In this document: positions 9,731 through 20,785 of the stretch, piece after piece
Position numbering within the stretch: position 1 is the first letter of the stretch
Layout of the letters: each line of letters begins with the position of its first letter
The notes under the pieces: model-generated
Seen by the model: the letters and a program-made list of their open reading frames with translations, nothing else
The model's database searches: none
Told to the model about the DNA's origin: nothing
Translations under genes and position numbers: made by a program
Assembly: GCF_000144605.1 (NCBI RefSeq)
Contig: NC_014375.1
Location: 992,001-1,056,000, forward strand
Reading direction: 5' to 3'
Source: Brevundimonas subvibrioides ATCC 15264
GTDB lineage: Bacteria; Pseudomonadota; Alphaproteobacteria; Caulobacterales; Caulobacteraceae
DNA length: 64,000 nucleotides

Positions 9731-11068
9731 ATGAGCCAGACCGAAACGATTCCGCTTGAGGCCCAGCACGGCGGCCGCAAACTGGGCTGGGGCCTGGCGG
9801 CGCTGGTGGTGGCCGGCAACATGATCGGCTCGGGCGTCTATCTGGCCCCCGTGGCCCTGGCCTCGACCGGATCGTCCAGCCTGATCGGCTAGCTGATCTG
9901 CGGGGCGGGGGCGATGATCCTGGCGGCGGTGTTCGCGGGCCTCGGCCGGTTCCAGCCGGACGCCGACGGCCTGACCGACTTCACGCGCCGGGGACTGGGG
10001 CGTTTCGTCGGCTACCAGACCGCGATCGCCTACTGGGGCGTCTGCCTGACCGGCAATGTTGCGGTGGCGCTGGCGGGAACGGGCTATCTGGCCTTCTTCG
10101 CACCGGTCCTGGCCGAGCCGATCCCGGCCATGCTGTGCAATCTGGTGCTGATCGGCGTGACGACGTCAGCCTATGCGGCCGGAGCCCGCATCGCGGCACG
10201 GCTGGGGGCGGTGACGCTGGTGATCGGGCTGTTGCCGCTGGTGCTGGCCATCGTGGCCGGGATCGTCGCCTTCAGCGGGACGACCTTCGCCGCCTCCTGG
10301 TCCCCGCAGGGCCTGCCGCTGGCTCAGAGCGTGCCGGCCTCGCTGGTCGTGATCTTCTGGTCCTTCCTGGGGCTGGAGAGCGCGGCGGCCCTGTCGCGGC
10401 TGGTACGAAACCCGGCCCAGGATGTCGGCCGGGCCAGCGTGGCGGGCGTGGGACTGGCGCTGGTCGTCTATGTCGCCGCCAGCGTGGCGGTGTTCGGCGT
10501 CATCCCGGCCGGGGAGCTGGCGAGCTCGACCAGCCCGTTCGCCGACCTGGCGGCGCGGGTGTTCGGGGCCTCGGTGGCCGGCTTCGTGGCCGCCTGTGCG
10601 GTGATCAAGGCCCTGGGCACCATCGCGGGCTGGACCATCCTCGGCGGAGAGACGGCGCGGAGCGCGGGCGAGGCCGGCTATCTGCCGCGCTGGTTCGGAT
10701 CGGCCGCGACGCCGGGGCGACTGCCCCTGGCCAATCCGCTGATCAACGGGGCGATCATGGCTGGGCTGGTCGTCATGACCTCCCAGCCGACCCTGGCCGG
10801 GCAGTTCGCCTTGCTGATCGGGGCCTGCACCGTCCTGACCATCTGCCTGTATGCCCTGTGCTGCATCAGCCTGTTCCGGGCCAGCCGGGCCCCGGGCTGG
10901 CGAGTGCTGTCGGTCGTCGGGCTGATCTTTTCGATCGGCGCGGTGGTGGCGGCGGCTCCGGGAAACATCGTGCCGGCCATCGTCCTGTTCGCCGTGGCTT
11001 CCGTGGGGTGGGTTTGGGTGCGAAACGCCCCGGAACGGCGCGTTGACCCGATCGGGCCATCTGTTTAG
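9731..11068 (+). pseudogene. AdiC-like APC-family amino-acid permease interrupted by an in-frame amber codon
   Basis: The frame from ATG 9731 encodes 445 residues, the length of E. coli AdiC (arginine:agmatine antiporter), but codon 54 (9890-9892) is TAG. Both sides stay in the same frame. Before it the sequence reads GNMIGSGVYLAPVALASTG, the APC helix-1 motif; after it LICGAGAMILAAV continues helix 2. AdiC has a tryptophan at this point (YGWLVTIIGA), so a single TGG-to-TAG change explains the break. About eleven further membrane helices follow, including FWSFLGLESAA. Internal restart at ATG 9914 would lose helix 1 and the substrate-binding GSG motif, so it is unlikely to be functional. Substrate assignment beyond basic amino acid/polyamine exchange is uncertain. 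Confidence 0.85.
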
Positions 11069-11113
11069 TCACGCAGCCGTTTGTTCGCCGGGATTCGGTG
11101 TAAGGGAACGGCC

Positions 11114-12283
11114 ATGACCCAGACTTCTTTTCCGGCGCTTCTTCCCGGCTGCACCGGCGTTCTGGCCCTGGCCGACGGCACCATCTTCCAGGGCATCGGC
11201 GTCGGCGCGACCGGCGCCGCCCTCGGCGAGGTGGTCTTCAACACCGCCATGACCGGGTATCAGGAGATCCTGACCGACCCGTCCTACATGAGCCAGATCC
11301 TGGCCTTCACCTTTCCGCACGTCGGCAACACCGGCACCAATGTGGAAGACATCGAGCAGATGGGCGGCGGATCGGACACCTCGGCCCGGGGCGCGATCTT
11401 CCGCGACCTGCCGACCGATCCGGCCAACTGGCGCAGCGATGCCAGCCTGGACGTCTGGATGAAGCGACGCGGCGTCGTGGGCCTGTCGGGCATCGACACA
11501 CGGGCGCTGACGCAGCGCATCCGCGACCACGGCGCGCCCCACGCGGTGATCGCCCACGATCCCGAAGGCCGGTTCGATCTGGAGGCACTCGTCGCGCAGG
11601 CCCGGGGCTGGACCGGCCTTGTCGGCCTGGACCTGGCCAAGCCGGCCTCGACGCTGCAGGCGTTCGAATGGGACGAAGGCCTGTGGGAGTGGCCGGAAGG
11701 TCATCCGAAGACCCATGGGCGCAAGTCGGTCGTGGTTCTGGACTATGGCGTGAAGCGCAACATCCTGCGGGCCCTGGCCTCGACGGGCGCGAAGATCACG
11801 GTGGTCCCGGCAACGACGACGGCCGAAGAGGTCCTGGCGCGCAATCCGGACGGCATCGTCCTGTCGAACGGCCCGGGCGATCCGGCGGCCACCGGCGACT
11901 ACGCGGTGCCCGAGATCCGCAAGCTGGTCGACAGCGGCAAGCCGGTGTTCGGCATCTGCCTGGGGCACCAGATGCTGGCCCTCGCGCTGGGCGGCAAGAC
12001 GGTCAAGATGGAACAGGGCCACCACGGGGCCAACCATCCGGTCAAGGATCTGACCACCGGCAAGGTCGAGATCGTGTCGATGAACCACGGCTTCACCGTC
12101 GACCGCGACAGCCTGCCGGACGCGGTGGTCGAGACGCACGTCAGCCTGTTCGACGGCACCAACTGCGGTATCCAGCTGAAGGACCGGCCGGTCTTCAGCG
12201 TCCAGCACCACCCCGAGGCCTCGCCCGGACCGACGGACAGTCTGTACCTGTTCGACCGCTTCCAGGCCCTGATGGACGCCTAG
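11114..12283 (+). CDS. carA: Carbamoyl-phosphate synthase small (glutaminase) subunit
   Basis: CarA hydrolyses glutamine and passes ammonia to CarB. The 389-residue product has the CarA N-terminal domain ([33 protein letters not shown]) and a class I glutamine amidotransferase domain. The amidotransferase nucleophile cysteine is in [16 protein letters not shown] and the His/Glu pair in [11 protein letters not shown]. The start at 11114 ([12 protein letters not shown]) gives the normal family length; an ATG 33 bp upstream is in frame but not needed. A glycosyltransferase-like gene begins 1 bp after its stop. It is separated from carB by ~10 kb and lies on the opposite strand. Confidence 0.97.
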   Translation: MTQTSFPALLPGCTGVLALADGTIFQGIGVGATGAALGEVVFNTAMTGYQEILTDPSYMSQILAFTFPHVGNTGTNVEDIEQMGGGSDTSARGAIFRDLPTDPANWRSDASLDVWMKRRGVVGLSGIDTRALTQRIRDHGAPHAVIAHDPEGRFDLEALVAQARGWTGLVGLDLAKPASTLQAFEWDEGLWEWPEGHPKTHGRKSVVVLDYGVKRNILRALASTGAKITVVPATTTAEEVLARNPDGIVLSNGPGDPAATGDYAVPEIRKLVDSGKPVFGICLGHQMLALALGGKTVKMEQGHHGANHPVKDLTTGKVEIVSMNHGFTVDRDSLPDAVVETHVSLFDGTNCGIQLKDRPVFSVQHHPEASPGPTDSLYLFDRFQALMDA

Positions 12284-12284
12284 G

Positions 12285-13241
12285 TTGGCGTCTTCACCCA
12301 GCGCCCGGTCGGACTATCTGCACTGGCTGGCGCAGGCGCTGGGGAGCGTGCGGGTCGAGACCGGGGCGGAAGTTGGCACCCGGGACCTCGTGGCCGGCTA
12401 TGCCACCGGCTATGACGCCCACCATATCGCCCCCTTCGTGCGGTCGCTCCGCAGCGTCTTCGACGGCGAGATCGCCCTGGCAGCCGATGCCCGGCCCGAT
12501 GTGGAGGCCCTGTTCGCCGATCACGACGTCCGCTTCCTGACCCAGCCGGACACACAGGGCTGGCAGCCGCATCCCGTCATGGCCCGGTTCGCCGCTGTCG
12601 ATGCCCACCTGACCGCGCGATCGGATATCCGCAACGTCCTGCTGACCGACGTCCGCGACGTGATCTTCCAGAAGTCCCCGTTCGAGCCCGCGCCCGATGG
12701 ACTTGAGGTGTTTCTCGAAGGCGACCGGCTGAAGGATCATGCCTTCGACATGAAATATCTCAGGGCTCTGGCCGGGGACGGGATTGCCGACGCCCTGGGG
12801 CTCGCGCCGGCGATCTGTGTCGGGACGATCCTGGGGCCCCGCGCCGACATGGTCCGGTTCTGTCGCACGGTGTTGATGCTGGCCGCGGTGCCTCGCTCGG
12901 AGATGGGCGGCAGCTTCGGGGCGGACCAGGCCGCCTGCAACATGGCGATCCACATGGGGCTGGTGCAGGCCGAAGTGCGGGCCAACTACGGGCGGGTGGC
13001 GACCATCGGGCTGCAGGCTGCCGCAGACTTCGCCTTTCGGGATGGACAGGTCATCAATCCCGATGGCTCGATCAGCGCCATTGTGCATCAGCACGACCGG
13101 CACCCCTTGCTGGCAGCCGCCGTGCGTGGCCGCTGGGCGGTCGGGCTGGAGGCCCGCGAGCGTGTGACGCCGCGGACGGTGTCGTCCCGACTGCGGCGCA
13201 TGAAACAGTCCCTGGCGCGTCGGCTTCCCGAGGCCCGCTGA
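12285..13241 (+). CDS. Glycosyltransferase-like protein (DVRD motif), TTG start
   Basis: A 318-residue soluble protein. The central VLLTDVRDVIFQKSPFE resembles the metal/sugar-nucleotide-binding aspartates of glycosyltransferases that handle nucleotide sugars. Upstream, VAGYATGYDAHHIAPFVRSL fits a GT-A-like first strand and helix. Later GGSFGADQAACNMAIH resembles the late acidic motif of such enzymes. No signal peptide or membrane helix is seen. The TTG at 12285 lies 1 bp after the carA stop, so translation is probably coupled to carA; no in-frame ATG near the start serves better. The acceptor and donor are unknown, and the functional link to carA is unclear. Confidence 0.55.
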   Translation: MASSPSARSDYLHWLAQALGSVRVETGAEVGTRDLVAGYATGYDAHHIAPFVRSLRSVFDGEIALAADARPDVEALFADHDVRFLTQPDTQGWQPHPVMARFAAVDAHLTARSDIRNVLLTDVRDVIFQKSPFEPAPDGLEVFLEGDRLKDHAFDMKYLRALAGDGIADALGLAPAICVGTILGPRADMVRFCRTVLMLAAVPRSEMGGSFGADQAACNMAIHMGLVQAEVRANYGRVATIGLQAAADFAFRDGQVINPDGSISAIVHQHDRHPLLAAAVRGRWAVGLEARERVTPRTVSSRLRRMKQSLARRLPEAR

Positions 13242-13285
13242 ACGCCGTAATCGTTCCGTGATCGCGGGCGTGGTAGAGGGAAGAC

Positions 13286-14425
13286 ATGCGCGCACTCGTC
13301 CTGTCCCTGACCGCCTGTCTCGCCATGGCTCTTGGAGCCTGCGCCAGCGGTGCGCGAACCAGCTTTGACCTTCAGGATCGCGACGGGGCCCGGCCGATGG
13401 GGCTGGTGGCCCGGACCGGCCATCCCATCCGCGTCTATCTGGATGCGGAAGATCGCGCCGCCCTTTTCCAGCAGGCCTTTCGCGAGGGCGTCCCCCTCGG
13501 ACCCGACGGTGTGCTTGATTTCATCGCGCTCAGCGGCGGCGGCTCCAACGGCGCCTTCACGGCCGGTCTGATGAAGGGCTGGAGCGAGACCGGCGAACGG
13601 CCGGATTTCGAGGTCGTGACGGGCGTATCCACGGGCGCGCTGGCAGCCCCCTTCGTGTTCCTCGGGGCCGACTACGACGACGAGCTGGCCGAAGCCTATA
13701 CGGGCGGCGCGGCGGCGGGCCTGCTTCAGCCGCAGGGGATCGGGGCCTTCTTCGGCTCGGGAATCTACAAGCCGCAACCGCTGCGAGCCCTCGTTGATCG
13801 CTACGTCGATGCGGCCCTCCTGCGAGCCGTCGCGGCGGAGTACGCCAAGGGCCGCGTCCTGCTGGTCGCCACCACCGATCTGGACTCGCAGCGCGGCGTC
13901 AGCTGGGATCTCGGAGCCATCGCAACCCAGGGCACGCCCGAGGCGCTTGAGCTGTTCCGCAGCGTGCTGGTCGCCTCGGCCAGCATTCCCGGGGCGTTCC
14001 CGCCTGTGCTGATCCAGTCCGACAATGCCGGGCTGCAGTTCGAGGAGATGCATGTCGACGGCGGCGTGACGACGCCCTTCCTGGCTGTACCCGAGACGCT
14101 GTGGTCCTTCCGCGAGCCTTCCGGCACCCTGAGGGCCGCGCGCTTCTACGTCGTCATCAACGGCCGGACCAATCCCAGTTTCGAGATCACCCGGGACACG
14201 CCGCAGCGCGTGCTGGGCCGCAGTATCGACATTCTGCTGAGGGCTTCGATCATCACGACCCTGGCCGGAAACCGGGCCTTCGCGGACACCAACGACCTGT
14301 TCTTTCGCTATGCGGCCCTGCCGGACGACTCGGAGGCCTCGGCGCTGGACTTCAGCGTGGAGTCGATGAGCGCGGTGTACGACATCGGGCGCCAGGGCGC
14401 GATCGACGGCACCGCCTGGCGTTAG
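13286..14425 (+). CDS. Patatin-like phospholipase, predicted lipoprotein
   Basis: A 379-residue exported acyl hydrolase. The N-terminus is a lipoprotein signal with lipobox ALGAC (Cys at residue 19), so envelope anchoring is expected. The patatin oxyanion glycine motif is IALSGGGSNGAF, the nucleophile elbow is GVSTG and the catalytic Asp lies in HVDGG. It is the convergent counterpart of a second patatin-like lipoprotein at 14884-16017 with the same layout, so the two are paralogues. The start at 13286 gives a complete signal peptide. The lipid substrate and whether it acts in remodelling or defence cannot be told. Confidence 0.88.
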   Translation: MRALVLSLTACLAMALGACASGARTSFDLQDRDGARPMGLVARTGHPIRVYLDAEDRAALFQQAFREGVPLGPDGVLDFIALSGGGSNGAFTAGLMKGWSETGERPDFEVVTGVSTGALAAPFVFLGADYDDELAEAYTGGAAAGLLQPQGIGAFFGSGIYKPQPLRALVDRYVDAALLRAVAAEYAKGRVLLVATTDLDSQRGVSWDLGAIATQGTPEALELFRSVLVASASIPGAFPPVLIQSDNAGLQFEEMHVDGGVTTPFLAVPETLWSFREPSGTLRAARFYVVINGRTNPSFEITRDTPQRVLGRSIDILLRASIITTLAGNRAFADTNDLFFRYAALPDDSEASALDFSVESMSAVYDIGRQGAIDGTAWR

Positions 14426-14431
14426 GCTTGC

Positions 14432-14698
14432 TCACGGCAGGGGGGCGAAGCTGCGTTCCTCGCGCAGGGCGCAGGCCTTCCTGACCGCCACCGGCGCGGC
14501 ATGGAGCCAGTAGTCGGCATCCTCATGCCGGTCAGCCCGTTTTCGCTCCACGCCACGCAGACGCCGCTGGGCGGCGTTCTCCAGCAGGCGCGCATGCAGG
14601 GCGCGGGGCGTCAGATCATGGATGGCGGGGGAACCGGGGACGGCGACGGCGTCGGGACCGATGGGTTCCACCGCCGGGCGGGCGATGGCGATGAACAT
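14432..14698 (-). CDS. Hypothetical small protein (88 aa), unrecognised
   Basis: A possible 88-residue protein, basic in its second half, starting MFIAIARPAVEPIGPDAV. It has no signal peptide or membrane helix and I do not recognise a family. It lies between the convergent ends of the two patatin genes, 6 bp from the first stop. There is no clear Shine-Dalgarno sequence. The frame could be extended upstream to 14836, but the added segment is arginine/proline-rich and looks non-coding. The 185 bp between it and the second patatin gene (14699-14883) contain AT-richer sequence and no gene that I can see. Confidence 0.4.
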   Translation of the reverse strand: MFIAIARPAVEPIGPDAVAVPGSPAIHDLTPRALHARLLENAAQRRLRGVERKRADRHEDADYWLHAAPVAVRKACALREERSFAPLP

Positions 14699-14883
14699 GG
14701 TGGGCAAATCCGAAGCAGGGCCGCCCGTCGCGCAGCGCGGCCGGGGCGGGCGAGGACGCCCCGTTCTGGGGCGTTCGGTATGGTTAATCCACAAACCCTG
14801 TGGATTGTTCCCTAAGTACCGCGAAAATTGGCCCAAAATCAGATGGTTACGGACACGGTTTCGCCCGTGTGGTTAACGAGAGA

Positions 14884-16017
14884 TTAATCGCGGGCTGATG
14901 GCGTGCCCGCCCACGCCTCGCCGCCCAGGCCCGCCTGAAGGCCCTGGTCGAACAGACCCTGCATCCAGAGCTTGTCAAAGCGAAGGTTGTTGTCGGATCC
15001 GACCGGGGCCATGGCGACGGACAGGGACAGACCGCGCAGTCGGGCGAACTGGTCCGCAGCCACCAGGCTCATCCGGGTCGATGCCTTCATCATCGTATCC
15101 AGGCCCCGCGACGCCACTCCCACCCCGCTGTAGGACGCCACGCTGAACCGCGCGTCGGGCCGGCCGTTGATGGCGATCCAGATCCGCCCGTCCGAGCCAT
15201 TGGCCAGAAGGGCGGGATCCAGCATCAGCCGCTCGGGCGCGATGAAGAAATTGGCGGTGGTCCGGCCGTCGGCATGGAGTTCGCGAACGACGTGGCCATC
15301 GTCCTCCAGCGCCACGAACACCGGCGGAAACACGCCCGGAATGCTGGCAGAGGCGGTCAGGATGTCGATGAAGACCTCTCGCCGGTTCGGGCGATCGGAC
15401 GCCGCCAGCGCCCCCATGTCCCAGACCACCTGGCCCTGGGTGTCGAGACTGGTGGTGGCCACGTACAGCCTTCGCCCGGCCCGGTGCCCTTCGGCGACCC
15501 GGGCGAGCAGGTCGTCGGTGACCGAGGCGGCCACCAGATCGCGCAGGGGGCGCTGTCGAAACAGCCCCGGGCCTACCAGTGACATGGCCCAGCGCGCCTG
15601 CAGCAGCCGGTCGGACCGTCCGTCGGTGAACGCGGCCTGCAGGGCCGCGTCGCCGTCGCTGCCGATGAAGGCGAAGGGCGCGATCATCGCCCCGGTCGAC
15701 ACGCCCGTGACCACCTCGAACACCGGCCGATCGCCGCGCCGGGTCCACCCGACCAGAAGGCCGGCACCGTAGGCCCCGACCGCGCCGCCGCCCGACAGGG
15801 CCAGCAGGTCGAAATGCCCGTCGCGCGCGGCCAGGACCGCCGCGTTGGTGCCGGCGACGTAACGCTCGCGGTCGGTGGGGCCGTGAAAGTCGAGCCGGAT
15901 GTCCGGGCTGGCGGTGGCGATGTCATCGTAGGTGAAGGCCGCTCGCGACACCGTCTGGCATCCACCCGCCAGAAGTGCGCCGATCAGGCCTGCGATCGCG
16001 ACGGCACGACGTATCAT
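14884..16017 (-). CDS. Patatin-like phospholipase, predicted lipoprotein (second copy)
   Basis: A 377-residue paralogue of the gene at 13286. It has a lipobox LLAGGC with the Cys near residue 20. The oxyanion motif is LALSGGGAVGAYGAG and the nucleophile elbow is GVSTG. The catalytic aspartate position reads ELHADGRTTANFF, so the usual DGG/DGA is DGR here; the Asp itself is kept. The strand order and the segment TASASIPGVFPPVFV match the first copy closely. It is transcribed divergently from dnaG, with 103 bp between the starts. Catalytic activity is likely but the altered DGR may affect it. Confidence 0.87.
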   Translation of the reverse strand: MIRRAVAIAGLIGALLAGGCQTVSRAAFTYDDIATASPDIRLDFHGPTDRERYVAGTNAAVLAARDGHFDLLALSGGGAVGAYGAGLLVGWTRRGDRPVFEVVTGVSTGAMIAPFAFIGSDGDAALQAAFTDGRSDRLLQARWAMSLVGPGLFRQRPLRDLVAASVTDDLLARVAEGHRAGRRLYVATTSLDTQGQVVWDMGALAASDRPNRREVFIDILTASASIPGVFPPVFVALEDDGHVVRELHADGRTTANFFIAPERLMLDPALLANGSDGRIWIAINGRPDARFSVASYSGVGVASRGLDTMMKASTRMSLVAADQFARLRGLSLSVAMAPVGSDNNLRFDKLWMQGLFDQGLQAGLGGEAWAGTPSARD

Positions 16018-16120
16018 GTCTGCTCCCTGCCAACCGCCATATCAGGGGTCGGTGACGCTATCCACCGTCTTGGACGCGCCATTGCTTCGCGCCGGGCCGC
16101 AATGGCGTTAAGGATTACGG

Positions 16121-17992
16121 GTGCGTTTCGATGACCGCTTCCTGGAAGAACTGAAGGCTCGCCTTCGCCCGTCCGACGTGATCGGCCGGTCGGTGAAGCT
16201 CAAGCGTCAGGGACGGGAATGGGTCGGGTTGAGCCCCTTCTCGAAGGAGAAGTCGCCGTCCTTCTTCGTCAACGACGACAAGGGGTTCTTCCACGATTTC
16301 TCGTCCGGCAAGCACGGCGACGTCATCTCCTTCCTGCAGGAAACCGAGCGGCTGAGCTTTCCGGAGGCCGTCGAGCGTCTGGCGGCCGAGGCCGGCATGC
16401 AGTTGCCGGCCGAGGACCCCCAGGCGGCCGAGCGCGAGGCGAAGAAGCAGGGCCTGTCGGACTGGATGGACCTGGCCCAGAAATGGTTCGCGGCCAATCT
16501 GCGACGGTCGACCGGCAAGGCGGCGCGCGAGTATCTGGAGCGGCGCGGCCTTCCCGAGGATCAGTGGGAGCGGTTCGGCCTGGGCTATGCGCCCAACGAC
16601 CGCGAGGGCCTGAAATCGGCGCTGGTGCAGCGCGGGGCCAAGCCCGGCGACCTGGTCGAGATGGGGATGCTGATCTCGCCCGAAGGCGGCGGGGCACCCT
16701 ATGACCGGTTCCGCGACCGGCTGATGTTCCCGATCCTGGATGCGCGCGGGCGGCTGGTCAGCTTCGGCGGCCGGGCCATGAACCCCGATGACCGGGCCAA
16801 ATACCTCAATGGTCCCGAAAGCCCGCTGTTTCACAAGGGCGCGACGCTCTACGGCCTGCCCGAGGCGCGGCGGATCCTGGGGGCGGAGAGCAAGTCGACC
16901 CAGAGCGTGATCGTGGTCGAGGGCTATATGGACGTGATCGCCTGCCAGCGCGCGGGCCTGCCGGCCGTGGCCCCCATGGGCACGGCCCTGACCGAGGATC
17001 AGATGGCCCTGCTCTGGCGCGTCTCCTCCGAGCCCATCCTGTGTTTCGACGGCGACGGGGCGGGGCAGAGGGCGGCCTATCGCGCGATCGAGCGGGCCCT
17101 GCCGCTGCTGAAATCCGGCCGATCGTTCCGCTTCGCCCTGCTGGAGGGCGGTCAGGACCCCGACGACATCCTGCGCGACAAGGGGGCCCCGGCGCTGCGT
17201 CAGGCCATGACCGAGACCCGGCCGTTCGCAGAGGTGCTGTTCAAACGCGAGGCCGAGGTCGAGCCGCTGGACACGCCCGAACGCCGCGCGGGCCTGAAGG
17301 GCCGGCTGCGCACGGCCGCCGGGGCCATCGCTGACAAGGATCTGGCGGAACAGTACCGGCGGGAGCTGTTCGAACGGTTCGACGCCCTGTTTCCATCCCG
17401 GGCGCAGGCTCCGCAGCGGCCCCAGCAGTCCGGCGGTCGCTGGCGTCCCGGTCCCCCGCCCAAGCTCGGACAGACGGCCGAGGGGGCGCAGGCCATGCAG
17501 GCGCTGAACCGTTCGATCGAGCCGGTCGCGGCGGCCCTGGCGCACGGGGCCATCGAGGACCCCGAGCGGATGGACGATCATCTCGAGGCGATCGCGTCCC
17601 ACGGCTTTGGCGATCCGGCGCTCGATGGGCTGGCGCAGGAGCTCGTGAGGCTGCGTTTCGGGGGCCAGACGCTTGACAGCGCGGCCCTGCGTCGCCATCT
17701 CGCGTCCTCCGGACACGACGCTTTAGTGCGCGAGGTCGAGAAGGCGGCGGCAAAGTCCGGCGCGCCTTTCCTGGCCGCGAATGCGCCCCTCGCCGAAGCA
17801 AGGGTCCGGTGGTCGCAAGGCTTCGATGCCCTGACCCGCGTGGCGGGTCTGGACGCGGCGCTGGCGTCAGCGAAGTCGGGGGCGGATCACGTCTTCGATG
17901 CCTCGGCCTTCAGTCGCCTGAAGGCGGAGCGTGATGCGTTGCGGCGGGCCATCAAGACCGGGACGATCTGGGACGACGCGGCGGTTTCGTAA
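16121..17992 (+). CDS. dnaG: DNA primase without zinc-ribbon ligands
   Basis: DnaG makes RNA primers at the replication fork. The 623-residue product starts at a GTG with AAGGATTACGG upstream. The N-terminal domain aligns with the CHC2 zinc ribbon, but the four ligands are replaced: Ser38 and Ser41 in GLSPFSKEKSPSFFV, and Asp59 and Ser62 in FFHDFSSGKHGD. The RNA-polymerase core follows with YAPNDREGLKSAL, FPILDARGRLVSFGGRAM, the TOPRIM acid in VIVVEGYMDVIA and the CFDGDGAGQRA metal site. The C-terminal helicase-binding region is present. Length is normal, so this is an intact primase with a zinc-free N-terminal fold. rpoD follows after 92 bp, as in macromolecular-synthesis operons. Confidence 0.95.
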   Translation: MRFDDRFLEELKARLRPSDVIGRSVKLKRQGREWVGLSPFSKEKSPSFFVNDDKGFFHDFSSGKHGDVISFLQETERLSFPEAVERLAAEAGMQLPAEDPQAAEREAKKQGLSDWMDLAQKWFAANLRRSTGKAAREYLERRGLPEDQWERFGLGYAPNDREGLKSALVQRGAKPGDLVEMGMLISPEGGGAPYDRFRDRLMFPILDARGRLVSFGGRAMNPDDRAKYLNGPESPLFHKGATLYGLPEARRILGAESKSTQSVIVVEGYMDVIACQRAGLPAVAPMGTALTEDQMALLWRVSSEPILCFDGDGAGQRAAYRAIERALPLLKSGRSFRFALLEGGQDPDDILRDKGAPALRQAMTETRPFAEVLFKREAEVEPLDTPERRAGLKGRLRTAAGAIADKDLAEQYRRELFERFDALFPSRAQAPQRPQQSGGRWRPGPPPKLGQTAEGAQAMQALNRSIEPVAAALAHGAIEDPERMDDHLEAIASHGFGDPALDGLAQELVRLRFGGQTLDSAALRRHLASSGHDALVREVEKAAAKSGAPFLAANAPLAEARVRWSQGFDALTRVAGLDAALASAKSGADHVFDASAFSRLKAERDALRRAIKTGTIWDDAAVS

Positions 17993-18084
17993 CGAACTGC
18001 GTGTCTGGGCGTTCTGTTTTGGAACGGATGTTGCATTTTTGCCAAGGGGCCTGATCCTCCCCTTCGGCCGGAGAAGAAGACGTA

Positions 18085-20043
<1,959 letters not shown>

Positions 20044-20047
20044 GTTC

Positions 20048-20071
20048 AGGCAGTAGGCAGTAGGCAGTAGG
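20048..20071. repeat. Three tandem copies of a 7-bp repeat (GGCAGTA)
   Basis: Directly after the rpoD stop there are three head-to-tail copies of AGGCAGT. The same unit occurs four times, plus an inverted set, in the ftsK-lolA gap (58239-58332). No gene is involved; this is a short intergenic repeat. A weak GC-rich segment followed by TTTTTC at 20095-20110 may help end the rpoD transcript. Confidence 0.85.
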
Positions 20072-20111
20072 GATCAGGGTCGCTTCCGGGAGGGGGCGGC
20101 CCTTTTTCTTT

Positions 20112-20274
20112 CCCTCTCGCGGCGGGAGAGGGCTTGAGGCTCGCAGAGCGTAGCGATGCGCCAGCCGAAAGGGTGAGGGGCTTCTGTCGACGGGTGAGGG
20201 CTGCCCCTCACCCTTTCGCACCAGGACGATCACTGCGTGATCGTGTGCTCAAGCCCTCTCCCGCCGGGAGAGGG
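20112..20274. repeat. Intergenic palindromic element with CCCTCTC/GAGAGGG ends
   Basis: About 163 bp with long inverted arms. CCCTCTCGCGGCGGGAGAGG at 20112 pairs with CCTCTCCCGCCGGGAGAGGG ending at 20274, both flanked by GCTTGAG/CTCAAGC. An inner perfect 16-bp pair, CGAAAGGGTGAGGGGC (20166-20181) and GCCCCTCACCCTTTCG (20203-20218), surrounds a short loop. The design is that of a non-coding REP/MITE-like element able to fold into a cruciform or long RNA hairpin. It separates rpoD from the convergent VOC gene, and may act as a bidirectional terminator. Confidence 0.75.
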
Positions 20275-20278
20275 GAGG

Positions 20279-20785
20279 TTATGCCCGTTCCAGCGTCCTG
20301 ACCTGCGGCGCGTGGCTGTTGAGGACGCCGGTGGGGTTGGCCATGCGGCCGACGGCGTCGGCGAAGTCGAGGTATTCGGCGGCGAAGGCGGGGGGCAGGG
20401 CCTCGACCAGCCAGGCGTTCTCGATCCAGACCTCGACCACATGGAAATGGCCGCCGCGGTCACACACGAAACAGTCCCAGCCGCGCGCCGCCGCCATCGC
20501 CTGGATGGTCGGGGCGTTGCGGTCCACGCTGAGCGCGAAATGGGTGGGCGAGCGGTCCACGGGCTCGGTCGGGCGGGTCAGGAAGACGGCCCCAGGATCG
20601 CCGTTGGGGGCCATGACGGTGCCGGCGGGATAGATCTCGATCGCGGTGCCGTGGCCGTCGGCCTTGAACACCATATAGCTGCCGGGGTTGGGGGCGAAGT
20701 CGACGGTGACGCCGTCGATCAGCTCGGCGAAGAAGTCGGCGACCGCTTTCGGATCGCGGGCGGCGACGGACAGGTGGTGGATCAT
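20279..20785 (-). CDS. VOC-superfamily (glyoxalase-like) protein
   Basis: A 168-residue protein with the paired beta-alpha-beta-beta-beta fold of the vicinal-oxygen-chelate superfamily. It starts MIHHLSVAARDPKAVADFFA, in which the first His is the usual metal ligand, and later has THFALSVDRN and HFHVVEVWIENAWL. The ATG at 20785 has a good SD (AAAGGAG), so the longer frame to 20842 is not needed. The substrate is unknown; such proteins act in dioxygenase, glyoxalase or resistance chemistry. It is convergent with rpoD across the palindromic element. Confidence 0.8.
   Translation of the reverse strand: MIHHLSVAARDPKAVADFFAELIDGVTVDFAPNPGSYMVFKADGHGTAIEIYPAGTVMAPNGDPGAVFLTRPTEPVDRSPTHFALSVDRNAPTIQAMAAARGWDCFVCDRGGHFHVVEVWIENAWLVEALPPAFAAEYLDFADAVGRMANPTGVLNSHAPQVRTLERA

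Noticed and set aside
9914-11068. Internal ATG as a separate functional permease gene
   Set aside because: It would lack helix 1 with the GSG substrate motif; the upstream frame continues exactly in register across one amber codon, so a broken gene is the better reading.
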